A stretch of 64,000 nt of DNA from Ktedonobacteraceae bacterium (GTDB lineage Bacteria > Chloroflexota > Ktedonobacteria > Ktedonobacterales > Ktedonobacteraceae): NCBI GenBank assembly GCA_035653615.1, contig DASRBN010000033.1, positions 186,001 to 250,000 of the forward strand. Direction: 5' to 3'. The position numbers and the translations under genes are program-made. Shown here piece after piece: positions 1 to 7,976 of this stretch; the first letter of the stretch is position 1, and each line of letters begins with the position of its first letter. The notes beneath the pieces are model-generated. The model saw nothing but the letters and a program-made list of their open reading frames with translations, made no database searches and was not told the origin of the DNA.

Positions 1-745
1 GTTCGATGCGTGGAATTTCCGCGTATTCCTCATCGAGCAATTTGTATCCTCGCTCCAGGTATAATTCTGCCAGTCTGGCCCCCTTCTCGCTTGGATCAAC
101 CGCAGCTGTTATTAGTTCGGTGCTGCGATATTTTTCAGGCAAGGGCGAGGTGATCCGCTGCATGCGCCGCTTCGTATCCTGCAGCAATTGAGTATCGTGT
201 CCCTCAAGCGCGTAACGTGCCACACCTATCAATTTGCCCAGCTCCGCCAGGCGCTGCCGCTCGGTCATCGTTTGTATCAGCAATTCTTCCGCGTCCAGAT
301 CATCCAGTGCCTCTTCATCCTCGGCCGGTTCAATAGAGGGAGTGGTAGCAAAAGCCGAAGCGTAGGTCACATAGTATTGTCCATATTCCTGGCATGCCTG
401 CGCTACCAGTTGCATGCGTTGCGGTTCGTCACGCGGATTGACGGTTCCAATTTCGCACAGATCATCATCACGTCGTTCCGCCAGCACCTGCAAATGCTCC
501 AGCGCGCTTCCTTCCTCCAGCATAGGAGGAATGGGCATCACGGGAACATTCGTCGCATCCTGCAGTTCCTCTTGCGATAATTGGGAAGCTAAAAAAGATG
601 GAAGGTATTTTGCAAGAGAGAGCGGTATCGGTGGAACAACGCAATAGGTGGAGAGAATCGTGCGCGAATTATTAGTGCTGCGTGCCACAAAGATGGCGTG
701 CCCCTTTGGTGCCTGTGGATCACCACGCAAGAAACGTATACTCAT
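1..745 (-). CDS. Conserved hypothetical protein, 3' end missing
   Basis: An open reading frame runs without a stop from an ATG at 745 (minus strand) off the left edge of the window, giving 248 codons. The start is preceded by AGGAAGG about eight bases upstream. The visible protein begins MSIRFLRGDPQAPKGHAIFV and is soluble, with no membrane segment or signal peptide. It has an acidic stretch (EPAEDEEALDDLDAEE) at about residues 143-158, followed by a helical, charged region. I do not recognise the family. It lies in the same direction as the TPR gene downstream on the reverse strand and may share its transcript. Reading frames on the plus strand here are shadows of this gene. Confidence 0.75.
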   Translation of the reverse strand, partial: MSIRFLRGDPQAPKGHAIFVARSTNNSRTILSTYCVVPPIPLSLAKYLPSFLASQLSQEELQDATNVPVMPIPPMLEEGSALEHLQVLAERRDDDLCEIGTVNPRDEPQRMQLVAQACQEYGQYYVTYASAFATTPSIEPAEDEEALDDLDAEELLIQTMTERQRLAELGKLIGVARYALEGHDTQLLQDTKRRMQRITSPLPEKYRSTELITAAVDPSEKGARLAELYLERGYKLLDEEYAEIPRIE

Positions 746-861
746 AACATTTTCCTTCCTGCCATATCATAAGGCGGTTCTCCTCATCGTCCGCCATCAA
801 AATCAGCAACCTATCTTTGCCCTCTAATAATATCCCGTTTCGTCACACATGTACATAGTAG

Positions 862-3081
862 TCATAATCCTTTTCGTACCTGCCTGAGTCGTTTGATCAA
901 ATCTTTGTTCGCGCGTATCTCCTCGTCGGTCAAATCTTCCCCGCTGGTCGGGAGCGAATCCTCGTAGGCTTTCAATTGCTGCTCGATTGCTGGCATCCCT
1001 GCTATACGCACAAACGATGTGAGAATCGCTCGCCCCTGCTCATCCTCCTGCTGGCGCACCGCTGTAATGATTGCCTGCGTATACAATTCGGCATATTGGT
1101 GCAGGAACGTACTCCATTGCTGAGGTGTACTCAACGTCTTGACTACCTGTTCTACCAGCGCGATGGCCTTCCTGAATTCATTCATGGCCGCATTCAGGTC
1201 TCCGCGTGCCAGGAAAACGCCGCCGTGTTCATAACGCGCGTCGGATTCGCCCAGCAGTTGCCGCTGTTCCTGATATAGCGTCAATGCCTGGTCAAAGCAA
1301 TTGAGCGCCTCATCCACTTCATCATTTCCTGCTCGCGCCATTCCCAGTGCCAGCAGGGCATCGGCCTGCCCCACCTGGTCATCGGCCTGCTTGAAGCGCA
1401 GGATCGCCCCCTCACAATGCTCAATCGCCTCATCCCATTGTTCCCGTCCCACCAGCGTTTGTCCTACGCCAAGCATTGCGGCAGCATCACCATCAGTGCT
1501 CTCGATCAGTTGAAACTGCCGTCCCGCTTCCAGAAATGTTGTCGAGGCTGCTTCAAGATTGCTCTGCGAAAGATATGCGCGAGCCATGCCCAGCAGGGCT
1601 TCCGCCGCGTAATATGGCTCCTGTATGCCCTCTGCCTGGTTGTGAGCGTCACTAAAACGCTTTTCGGCCTGCGCGAAATCTCCCTGCGTCAATAGCAATT
1701 GACCCTCCACCACCAGCATCAGGGGTACCAGGTGAGCAGCCAGTTCATTCCCTGTGACTATTCGCTGCGCAGTTGCCAGGTATGATTCCGCTTCATCCAG
1801 CCTGGCAGTAAGCACTGCCAATCGCGCCCTGCGTGCCGCGGCCTCTGCCACGCCCAAAACATGATCTGGCTCCTTGCTCCGTTCCATGCCCGCCTGGACC
1901 TCACTATAATTGCGTTCTGCCTGCGCAACTTTCCCCTGCTTGTAATAAATGTCACCCAAGCCCAGCAGCGCCCGATACTCGACACGAGTGTCAGACAACG
2001 CGCGTGCCATGCGATGCGCATCTTCAAAGGTTTGCCTGGCGCGATTCAGAAAGCCTCTCAACCGCTGAATCTCGCCCAATCCAACCGTCGCCTCCGGTTG
2101 GCCAAGACGGTATCCCTCCGACTTAAACATGCGCAATGCCCGCTCCATCTGCCCGCTCGCGTAGGAAAGCTGTCCGCGCCGCGCGTTGATCTCACCTAAC
2201 AGCCGGCTCGCGGAAGCAACTCCCAGACCGGAGTGCATATTCGTGTAATTTTGTTGCGCCTGCTGCGCGCTGATAAGTGCCTGATTAATGTTATTGCGCA
2301 GGAAATAAATCTCCGCCAGCCCCAGGTTACAATCAGCCTCTCCTAATTCATATTCTATTAGCCGTGCCGCGTTATAGGCATCGACAAACGTATCCGTCGC
2401 CTTATCAAGTTGCAGCTGATCCAGGTAGACGCGCGCTAGCCCCACCAGCCCATCGACGCTACCATATTTATCGCCCATATCATCATAGGCCTGCAATACC
2501 TGCTGGTAATCGGCAATCGCTTTATCGAACTGCTCCGTCAGGCGCTCGATATCGGCCAGGCTGCGCCGCGCATCGGCTTCATTGATGCGATCCCTGGCTT
2601 TAGCGTAATAAGAGATGGCCTGTGAATAGTGCTCGGCGGCCTGCTCGATGTTCCCCCGTTGAAACTCGATGTGCCCCAGCGCCAGCGTAGCATTACCCTG
2701 CCCTCCTGCATCCTCCTGCCCTGTGTATAGATTCCACGCATCTTGATAGGCCTCTTGCGCCCGCTCAAGATGCCCCAACTGGCGCTCAAGGTGTCCCAGC
2801 GCCAGCGTACTGGCCGCCTGGCTCAATACACTGCCGGCCTCCCGGTACAGGTTAATCGCTCGCTGGTAACTATTCGCTGCCGCCTCCAACTGATTTTGCT
2901 GTCGTTGCACATCCGCCAGCAAATTCCGGCTATCCGCCGCTCGTTTGAAATCATGCAGCAGCCGGAAACGTATCTCCGCATCAGATAGCGCCTCCGCTGC
3001 CACATCCAGTTTGCCATCATTGAGGGCAGTAATACCTGTTTGAAAACGATTCTCAGCCGCTTTTGCATCTTCTGTAGTCAT
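862..3081 (-). CDS. Tetratricopeptide repeat protein
   Basis: A 739-residue protein made almost wholly of tetratricopeptide repeats from about residue 10 to 680. The repeats show the usual pattern of small residues at positions 8 and 20 and frequent A-x-x-x-L-x-x-Y/F elements. They are spaced about 40 residues apart, as in the GPSM/LGN-type long-helix TPRs (for example 'QAASTLALGHLERQLGHLER' and related copies). No signal peptide, membrane helix or enzymatic domain is visible, so it is probably a cytoplasmic scaffold for protein-protein contacts. Its partner is unknown. It starts just downstream of an ATGAGGGAT purine-rich stretch and is followed on the same strand by the partial hypothetical gene. 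Confidence 0.85.
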   Translation of the reverse strand: MTTEDAKAAENRFQTGITALNDGKLDVAAEALSDAEIRFRLLHDFKRAADSRNLLADVQRQQNQLEAAANSYQRAINLYREAGSVLSQAASTLALGHLERQLGHLERAQEAYQDAWNLYTGQEDAGGQGNATLALGHIEFQRGNIEQAAEHYSQAISYYAKARDRINEADARRSLADIERLTEQFDKAIADYQQVLQAYDDMGDKYGSVDGLVGLARVYLDQLQLDKATDTFVDAYNAARLIEYELGEADCNLGLAEIYFLRNNINQALISAQQAQQNYTNMHSGLGVASASRLLGEINARRGQLSYASGQMERALRMFKSEGYRLGQPEATVGLGEIQRLRGFLNRARQTFEDAHRMARALSDTRVEYRALLGLGDIYYKQGKVAQAERNYSEVQAGMERSKEPDHVLGVAEAAARRARLAVLTARLDEAESYLATAQRIVTGNELAAHLVPLMLVVEGQLLLTQGDFAQAEKRFSDAHNQAEGIQEPYYAAEALLGMARAYLSQSNLEAASTTFLEAGRQFQLIESTDGDAAAMLGVGQTLVGREQWDEAIEHCEGAILRFKQADDQVGQADALLALGMARAGNDEVDEALNCFDQALTLYQEQRQLLGESDARYEHGGVFLARGDLNAAMNEFRKAIALVEQVVKTLSTPQQWSTFLHQYAELYTQAIITAVRQQEDEQGRAILTSFVRIAGMPAIEQQLKAYEDSLPTSGEDLTDEEIRANKDLIKRLRQVRKGL

Positions 3082-3363
3082 GACATCTATCCCTCATAAG
3101 AGGAGAATTGCCTCTGCAAGCTCATTCTCTATGTAAATAGTTCTCTTGTTCTCGAAAAATTATGGCGCGTAATAATTGTAGTGCGTCAGGAGAAGAATGT
3201 CAAAACGCCCGGTGCTCCCCATATTCTCGATAGGCTTGACAGGACTGCCGTGGTAAGATACTCTACACTAAACGGTCTGGCATCATTTCTCGATTCTGTC
3301 AAAAGGGCATCCTTCTGAAAAGATGCCTCCAGTCGTAATATTCATGACATAAGGAGCTACCGC

Positions 3364-3789
3364 ATGTACGAAGACACCTTAGCGAACGTGCCTCTCTTCT
3401 CAGGTCTGGACAAGAAAGAATTACGTGAACTCGCGAGAAGCGTCCAGGAACGGACCTATAGCCCTGGCACAGTCATCGTCAAACAAGGCGACACAGGCTC
3501 CGGGCTGTATATCATCACCAAAGGTAGAGTGCATATTACCCAGGTCTCCGACCCCGATAGACCTGAAAAAGACCTTGCAACCGCCGGCCCCGGAGAGGTA
3601 ATCGGCGAAATGGCGCTGTTGGATGACCTGCCACGCTCTGCCACTATGACAGCTGTCGACGAGGTAACAGCCCTGCTGCTCCCTGTCTGGGAATTTCGTA
3701 CCGCCATGCGCAATTCCCCTGATATCGCTATCAAATTGCTCGCGGTGCTCAGCCGCCGCCTGCGCAATGTCGAAAAGCCAGCTCGTTAA
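3364..3789 (+). CDS. Cyclic nucleotide-binding domain protein without a DNA-binding domain
   Basis: A 141-residue protein consisting of one cNMP-binding (CAP_ED) beta-roll. It shows the typical N-terminal 'VPLFSGLDKKEL' helix, the P-G-x-x-I-x-x-Q-G-D element (residues about 38-50) and the phosphate-binding cassette region 'GEVIGEMALLDDLPRSATM' (residues 78-96). The Gly-Glu-Met-Ala and the Arg-Ser-Ala positions match ligand-binding members. The chain ends after the C-helix, so there is no Crp-type helix-turn-helix. It therefore probably senses a nucleotide, or has only the fold, and acts through a partner. A good Shine-Dalgarno (AAGGAG) precedes the ATG. Confidence 0.85.
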   Translation: MYEDTLANVPLFSGLDKKELRELARSVQERTYSPGTVIVKQGDTGSGLYIITKGRVHITQVSDPDRPEKDLATAGPGEVIGEMALLDDLPRSATMTAVDEVTALLLPVWEFRTAMRNSPDIAIKLLAVLSRRLRNVEKPAR

Positions 3790-3856
3790 AGTTGTGCAAT
3801 GGCGTCAATAAGAGACCGGTGATGAGTTTCCACAAATTAGTCGGGCAATGAACGTG

Positions 3857-3943
3857 GGCCGATAAATCGGCGATGTGTATGGCAAACCGGCCCCTACACC
3901 CCGTAGGGGCCGGTTTGCCATACACATCGCCGATTTATCGGCC
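3857..3943. repeat. Perfect 41-bp inverted repeat (family C type ends)
   Basis: Bases 3857-3897 are the exact reverse complement of 3903-3943, separated by only five bases. The outer ends carry the GGCCGATAAATCGG motif that recurs across the window (repeat family C) and the inner ends carry GTAGGGGCCGG. It lies between the cNMP-binding gene and the convergent nrdR. It can form a very stable hairpin and may serve as a bidirectional terminator, but its match to the other copies suggests a mobile short repeat. Confidence 0.85.
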
Positions 3944-3990
3944 TCTTACCAGATGCTCTTACCAGGCATTCTCGCAAGAAGTCGTCGTCA

Positions 3991-4488
3991 TCACGCATTA
4001 TCCCCCGCATATATCCCATCGGACTCCTGCTGGTTGGCCTTCTTGCGGTTGAGCAGCGCCTCTAACTCCTCCAGCATCGTCTCCGCATCGTTAAAGGAGC
4101 GGTAGACACTCGCGAAGCGAATATAGGCGATCTTATCCATATGCCGCAATCGCTCCATCACCAGCTCACCAATCGCGCTACTCGAAATCTCCTGCTTCCC
4201 CTGGCGATACAGTTCCTGCTCGATCTCCTCAACTGTATTTTCGATCTCACCCATAGGCAGCGGGCGTTTCTCACACGCCTTGCTGATACCCACAAACAGC
4301 TTCTGCCGGTCAAAAGCCTCTCGCCTCTGGTCGCGCTTGATCACCATCAACTGCGACTTCTCAACGCGCTCATATGTGCTGAAACGCCCCTTGCACTGCT
4401 CGCACTCCCGCCTGCGATGAATAGCATCTCCCACGTCCCGCGAGTCCTTCACGCGCGACTCGGTTCCTCCGCAATATGGACATTTCAT
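3991..4488 (-). CDS. nrdR: NrdR transcriptional repressor of ribonucleotide reductase genes
   Basis: 165 residues with the full NrdR architecture. An N-terminal zinc ribbon has Cys3, Cys6, Cys29 and Cys32 (MKCPYCG ... RRECEQCKGRF). An ATP-cone domain follows at about residues 49-139, containing the expected 'VIKRDGxREAFDRQKL'-like element (here VIKRDQRREAFDRQKL). In the family, NrdR binds ATP/dATP through the cone and represses nrd operons by binding NrdR boxes. No nrd gene is in this window, so it acts in trans. The acidic C-terminal tail after residue 150 is slightly longer than in E. coli. Confidence 0.96.
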   Translation of the reverse strand: MKCPYCGGTESRVKDSRDVGDAIHRRRECEQCKGRFSTYERVEKSQLMVIKRDQRREAFDRQKLFVGISKACEKRPLPMGEIENTVEEIEQELYRQGKQEISSSAIGELVMERLRHMDKIAYIRFASVYRSFNDAETMLEELEALLNRKKANQQESDGIYAGDNA

Positions 4489-4582
4489 ACATGCGCTCCC
4501 ACATCTAGCGTACTTAATAATGGCATTATTGTATCACAGCACGCAATGTGGGAGCGCTTCTTTTCCGCGAACACGGGCAATG

Positions 4583-4915
4583 TCAAGCAGACACTCTTTG
4601 CGCTTCATTCATATCGCCCGCGTTATGCGGTGCCGGCATCGCCTCATCATTCCGCGAGGACATGGAAGCTTGCAGGGTCTTCTTTGCCCTGGTTATACCA
4701 TCTGGTGGCGTCTTGCCAACATAACCCGACCGCAGACGCGAACCCTCACGCCAGTAGGCGTACCAGTACGGCCCATGTCCCTTCCCCTCGCGACAGGTCT
4801 TACACGAAGGCTTGCCGCATTTACGATACTGCAATTGATACGTGATGTGCTGATCCTTTGGTAATTGCGTCATGTGCCGCTTACCCTTCCGCAATTCAAT
4901 CTGGCACCCGTTCAT
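4583..4915 (-). CDS. Small DUF6788-like cysteine-containing protein
   Basis: A 110-residue reading frame; an internal ATG at 4873 would give 96 residues and is equally possible. The core 'YRKCGKPSCKTCREGKGHGP' followed by 'YWYAYWREGSRLRSGYVGK' resembles the DUF6788 family as I remember it: a C-G-K-x-x-C-x-x-C metal-binding-like knot followed by an aromatic H-G-P-Y-x-Y strand. Its function is unknown. Members are often found near mobile or repeated DNA. It lies just upstream of nrdR on the same strand and could be co-transcribed with it. Confidence 0.6.
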   Translation of the reverse strand: MNGCQIELRKGKRHMTQLPKDQHITYQLQYRKCGKPSCKTCREGKGHGPYWYAYWREGSRLRSGYVGKTPPDGITRAKKTLQASMSSRNDEAMPAPHNAGDMNEAQRVSA

Positions 4916-5464
4916 CTTGCCGTCCTCAACTCATTTCAGCACCGCGGCTTTTTAATGAGAAGAAGCTCTGCCCCTACAGTTTCCCCGGCAGATGAAAAGG
5001 AAACGATACTTATTCATGTACGTACCGCTAACAGCATAACATCATTGCATGAACATTTTATGAATCTTTGTGCGAACAAGATGAAACATTGTTCATCTTA
5101 ATAGCAAGTATACCAGGAAACAAATTGCTTTTCAATGACACATCCTTCATCTTGATCTTCAATGCCCAGGGTACCAGTGTTTCTTTCCCAGCTAACCCCA
5201 CCATCGAAAGAAGAATGGTATAATAGAGATACACCATTCGCTCATGGGTACATGTTTCCTGAGGAATGGAAAATCACTGTCCCATGCGTTTTGTCTTGTT
5301 GTTGGTACGGAAAGCGTCGGCTTCAATCCGGCAAGCAATAGCACCGCAGTACCTTCTGTGAAGTAGTTGTTGCGAGAACTCTAGCCTTTCCAGTCGCCGT
5401 CCAGCCAGGACATGGAAAGATGGGCTTCGTCCTACCAGATTGAGCCGGAAGTAGGAGGCAAACC
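4916..5464. other. Intergenic region upstream of hpf
   Basis: About 550 bases without a convincing gene. It is more AT-rich than the flanking coding DNA. It contains an 8-bp inverted repeat (AAGATGAA/TTCATCTT) at 5078-5099 that could be an operator or a weak terminator, and an extended -10 promoter-like element at 5216-5224. Short reading frames here have no usable ribosome binding site or family resemblance. Confidence 0.5.
5216..5224 (+). promoter_or_regulatory. Putative extended -10 promoter for hpf
   Basis: The sequence TGGTATAAT matches the extended -10 consensus TGnTATAAT. No good -35 box is seen 17 bases upstream, which is acceptable for extended -10 promoters. It would leave a leader of about 235 bases before hpf. 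The same TGnTATAAT form appears before icd and the phosphofructokinase gene. Confidence 0.4.
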
Positions 5465-6100
5465 ATGCAGATCATTATCAAGGGTAAGCAGATGGAAATC
5501 ACGCCCCGCTTGCGCCAGTATATCGAGCGTAAGGTAGGGCGGCTCTCCCGTTTTCTTTCTGATAATGCTCGTATAGAGGTCACTGTCACCGAGGAACAAA
5601 CCCGCAGCGCCCGCGACCGCTACTCGGTACACCTGGCATTGTCCAATAGCGCTCACCCGATTCATAGTGAAGTCAGCGCCGACACAGCCATCAAGGCCTT
5701 TGACCTGGTATTGGATAAAGTCAGCGCGCAACTGGGACGTCAAAAGGATCGACAGACCAGTGTGAAGCGCCATCATACCCCCGCTATGAAGATTCTCTCA
5801 CTGTCGCGCTCTGGGGCACTTACATCTCTGGAAGAAGGCGACCAGGGCGAAGAAAATGAAGAATCTGTTTCGGCTATTACAGAAGAGCATAATGAGGAAA
5901 TCTGGTCGCAGATCATGGAGATCCGGCGTATTCCCACCAGGCCCATGAATGATCAACAGGTGATAGCGCAGATGGAGGCCCATGGCCTCTCGTTCTACCC
6001 CTTTTTTAACCATGAAACGCAGAGTGTCAATGTCATGTATCGTCTTGAAACAGGTGGCTATGGCTTGCTTGTTCCTTCATTAGAACAGGTCGAGTCATAG
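5465..6100 (+). CDS. hpf: Ribosome hibernation promoting factor, long form
   Basis: A 211-residue protein of the long HPF (YvyD/RaiA) type. Residues 1-95 form the S30AE ribosome-binding domain (MQIIIKGKQMEITPRLRQYI start, conserved basic face). A charged linker follows at about 105-145. The C-terminal domain at about 150-205 contains 'RRIPTRPMNDQQVIAQMEA' and 'FYPFFNHETQSVNVMYR', the dimerisation module that drives formation of 100S ribosomes in stationary phase or stress. A GGAGG ribosome binding site lies seven bases before the ATG. It is monocistronic and followed by a repeat-rich gap. Confidence 0.95.
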   Translation: MQIIIKGKQMEITPRLRQYIERKVGRLSRFLSDNARIEVTVTEEQTRSARDRYSVHLALSNSAHPIHSEVSADTAIKAFDLVLDKVSAQLGRQKDRQTSVKRHHTPAMKILSLSRSGALTSLEEGDQGEENEESVSAITEEHNEEIWSQIMEIRRIPTRPMNDQQVIAQMEAHGLSFYPFFNHETQSVNVMYRLETGGYGLLVPSLEQVES

Positions 6101-6123
6101 ACCTCACAGACTGGAGGCAGTCT

Positions 6124-6245
6124 GATCAATCGGCCCCACATCTCCCTCATCGGGGCCGATTCATCGGCCCCTAATATCCCGTAGGGGCCGGGCAGTCCTG
6201 TCTGGGGGACAGGCATACCGCGCCCACCGCCGATTGATCGGCCCC
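6124..6245. repeat. Repeat family C cluster downstream of hpf
   Basis: This stretch contains GGGGCCGATTCATCGGCCCC (6152-6171), a second TAGGGGCCGGGCAG unit at 6182-6195, and CGCCGATTGATCGGCCCC at its right end. A short CAGACT/AGTCTG hairpin just before it (6107-6124) may terminate hpf transcription. The motif is shared with copies at 3857, 53468, 54617, 59326 and 62861. Confidence 0.75.
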
Positions 6246-6339
6246 GTCCCCAGATTATTTTGTCAAAGCCCGTATCGAGTCCAGCGTGAGGTAGTCCACA
6301 AAACGCTCTAGCTAAAGGATGATAACCCCGGAAATCTCT

Positions 6340-6975
6340 TTAATACAAACCGATTTCAAAACGCCACGGTTCTAGCGGCGGGTCCTCGAATTGTCCCAAT
6401 GGATCGGCGGCCTGCACAATCAACCTGTGCGCATTTGAAGAGGGCAATGGACGAAAGCGCGCGCTCCCCTGGTACACCGCCGAATTTGCATCTCCCGCAA
6501 GCTCTGGCCGCGCCAGTAAAATGCCGCCCCGGTCTCCTGCCCAGCGCATCCCGGTATCATCGCGCAGGAAGAAAATCAACCGTGGCACAAAAGCAAAACC
6601 CGCCGCCAGCGGTGGCCGCATCCAGATATAATGCAGCTCGAAATGCTCCTCGTACCACTGCATCTGGTGCAGGAACAGCGTCATATCCCGGTGTTTCTGT
6701 TCTATCTCAAGCGTCATTGTCCGTAATGGCCGCTGGCGCGAAACCGAAGGTGCATCTAATGGTAGACTCTGAGGCGCAGCAATCACTACAGGCGGACGCG
6801 ACGCAAGCTCCAGCGCTTTTGCCGAAAAAGGCGTCGGATCAGACATAATCTCATTACATAATTGCAGACAGGCCTCGCAGATGTAGGCAGCACCTGGGCC
6901 GGCTACCATACGCCGGACTTCTGGTGGGCGTTGCCCGCAAAAAGAACAGCGAGCCAGTGACCGATCATAATTCAT
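6340..6975 (-). CDS. ClpX-type C4 zinc-finger protein
   Basis: A 211-residue protein whose first 45 residues match the ClpX N-terminal zinc-binding domain: C-S-F-C-G at residues 10-14 and C-E-A-C-L-Q-L-C at about 33-40 (ARCSFCGQRPPEVRRMVAGP ... AYICEACLQLCNEIM). The remaining 160 residues have no AAA+ module. They look like a separate beta-rich domain with no family I recognise. In ClpX this zinc finger mediates dimerisation and substrate or adaptor binding, so a role in protein-protein contact is possible. A good AGGAAGG ribosome binding site precedes the ATG. Confidence 0.7.
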   Translation of the reverse strand: MNYDRSLARCSFCGQRPPEVRRMVAGPGAAYICEACLQLCNEIMSDPTPFSAKALELASRPPVVIAAPQSLPLDAPSVSRQRPLRTMTLEIEQKHRDMTLFLHQMQWYEEHFELHYIWMRPPLAAGFAFVPRLIFFLRDDTGMRWAGDRGGILLARPELAGDANSAVYQGSARFRPLPSSNAHRLIVQAADPLGQFEDPPLEPWRFEIGLY

Positions 6976-7100
6976 GTCTACCTTCCTGCTAGATCATTGG
7001 TTGACCCTTGCGGTCTCGTCATCTCCGCTCCACATCTATGGAAGCGAGCGCCTGACCAGAACCTGCCGGTTTTGTCAAATCGCTTCTAACGATACCGCAA

Positions 7101-7976
7101 CTATGACGAATGCAATGCAGTAACAGCAGCTTGATATAATCCCAACCGCTCTAACATGGAAGCGTGTGCCTCCCATTCCAGTCTATCATCGAGCGGAGCC
7201 AATGGGCCTGGTACTGGCGAGTGCCCGTCAGTCTCAAAAGGCCTGGAACCGTTCTCTTTCCCACCCTCCTGCTCGTACCATTCTTCCTCCGCCCTATCAA
7301 TCGCACCGTATTTACGAGACAACGCTAATGAGATCAGGTGATCGGCAAAGTGCGGATTTTTAGGCAACAGCGAGCCGTGCAGGTAGGTTCCAAACGTATT
7401 CCGGTAAACCGCTCCCTCGGTATGGTCCTCGGCATTATTTCCATAGCCTTTCAGCACTTTCCCTAGCGGCTTAGCCGTTCCGAGATATGTGCGGCCTCCA
7501 TGATTCTCGAAGCCAACCAGCGTTTTACCGTTCCAACTGATAGCAATATTGCCGATGCAGCGCGCTACCTGCGGCCCTTTGTGGATCGTCCAGGCGTCAA
7601 ATACGCCCAGGCCCCGCATGTCAGGACCCTCCGCCGGCCGGTAATAATGCGCCAGCAGTTGATATCCTCCGCAAACCGCCAGCACCGGCATATCGTCCTC
7701 AATTGCAGCCCACAACCCGATCCCCTTGACCTCATACAAATCTTGCGCCACCGGCGCCTGCTCTTTATCCTGCCCGCCACCGATAAACAACATATCATAC
7801 TCGTCCGGCGCCAGCGCATCACCGATGCCCAGACCCACGACACGCAGTTCAATATTGCGCAGCTCGCACCTCCGGCGCAACGTTAAGATATTGCCTCGAT
7901 CACCGTACAAATTCAATTGATCTGGATACAAATGCCCCAGAGTGAGGGAGTAACGAGGCATGGTCTGCTCGTTCAT
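7101..7976 (-). CDS. gatD: Lipid II isoglutaminyl synthase, glutamine amidotransferase subunit GatD
   Basis: A 291-residue class I (triad) glutaminase of the CobB/CobQ type. The nucleophile Cys102 lies in 'VLAVCGGYQLLAHY' and His200 in 'GTYLHGSLLPKNP', with the family residues 'YGDRGNI' near the N terminus. GatD supplies ammonia to MurT, and together they amidate D-Glu of lipid II stem peptides in many Gram-positive-type bacteria. Its start codon overlaps the murT stop (ATGA), so the pair is translationally coupled. The last 60 residues (from about 230, rich in Glu, Gly and Pro) extend beyond the core domain and look variable. Confidence 0.93.
   Translation of the reverse strand: MNEQTMPRYSLTLGHLYPDQLNLYGDRGNILTLRRRCELRNIELRVVGLGIGDALAPDEYDMLFIGGGQDKEQAPVAQDLYEVKGIGLWAAIEDDMPVLAVCGGYQLLAHYYRPAEGPDMRGLGVFDAWTIHKGPQVARCIGNIAISWNGKTLVGFENHGGRTYLGTAKPLGKVLKGYGNNAEDHTEGAVYRNTFGTYLHGSLLPKNPHFADHLISLALSRKYGAIDRAEEEWYEQEGGKENGSRPFETDGHSPVPGPLAPLDDRLEWEAHASMLERLGLYQAAVTALHSS

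Noticed and set aside
188-580. 130-codon plus-strand reading frame at the left edge
   Set aside because: It is antisense to a better minus-strand frame that runs from 745 off the window edge with a good ribosome binding site; the plus-strand translation is Arg/Ser/His-rich and resembles no family.
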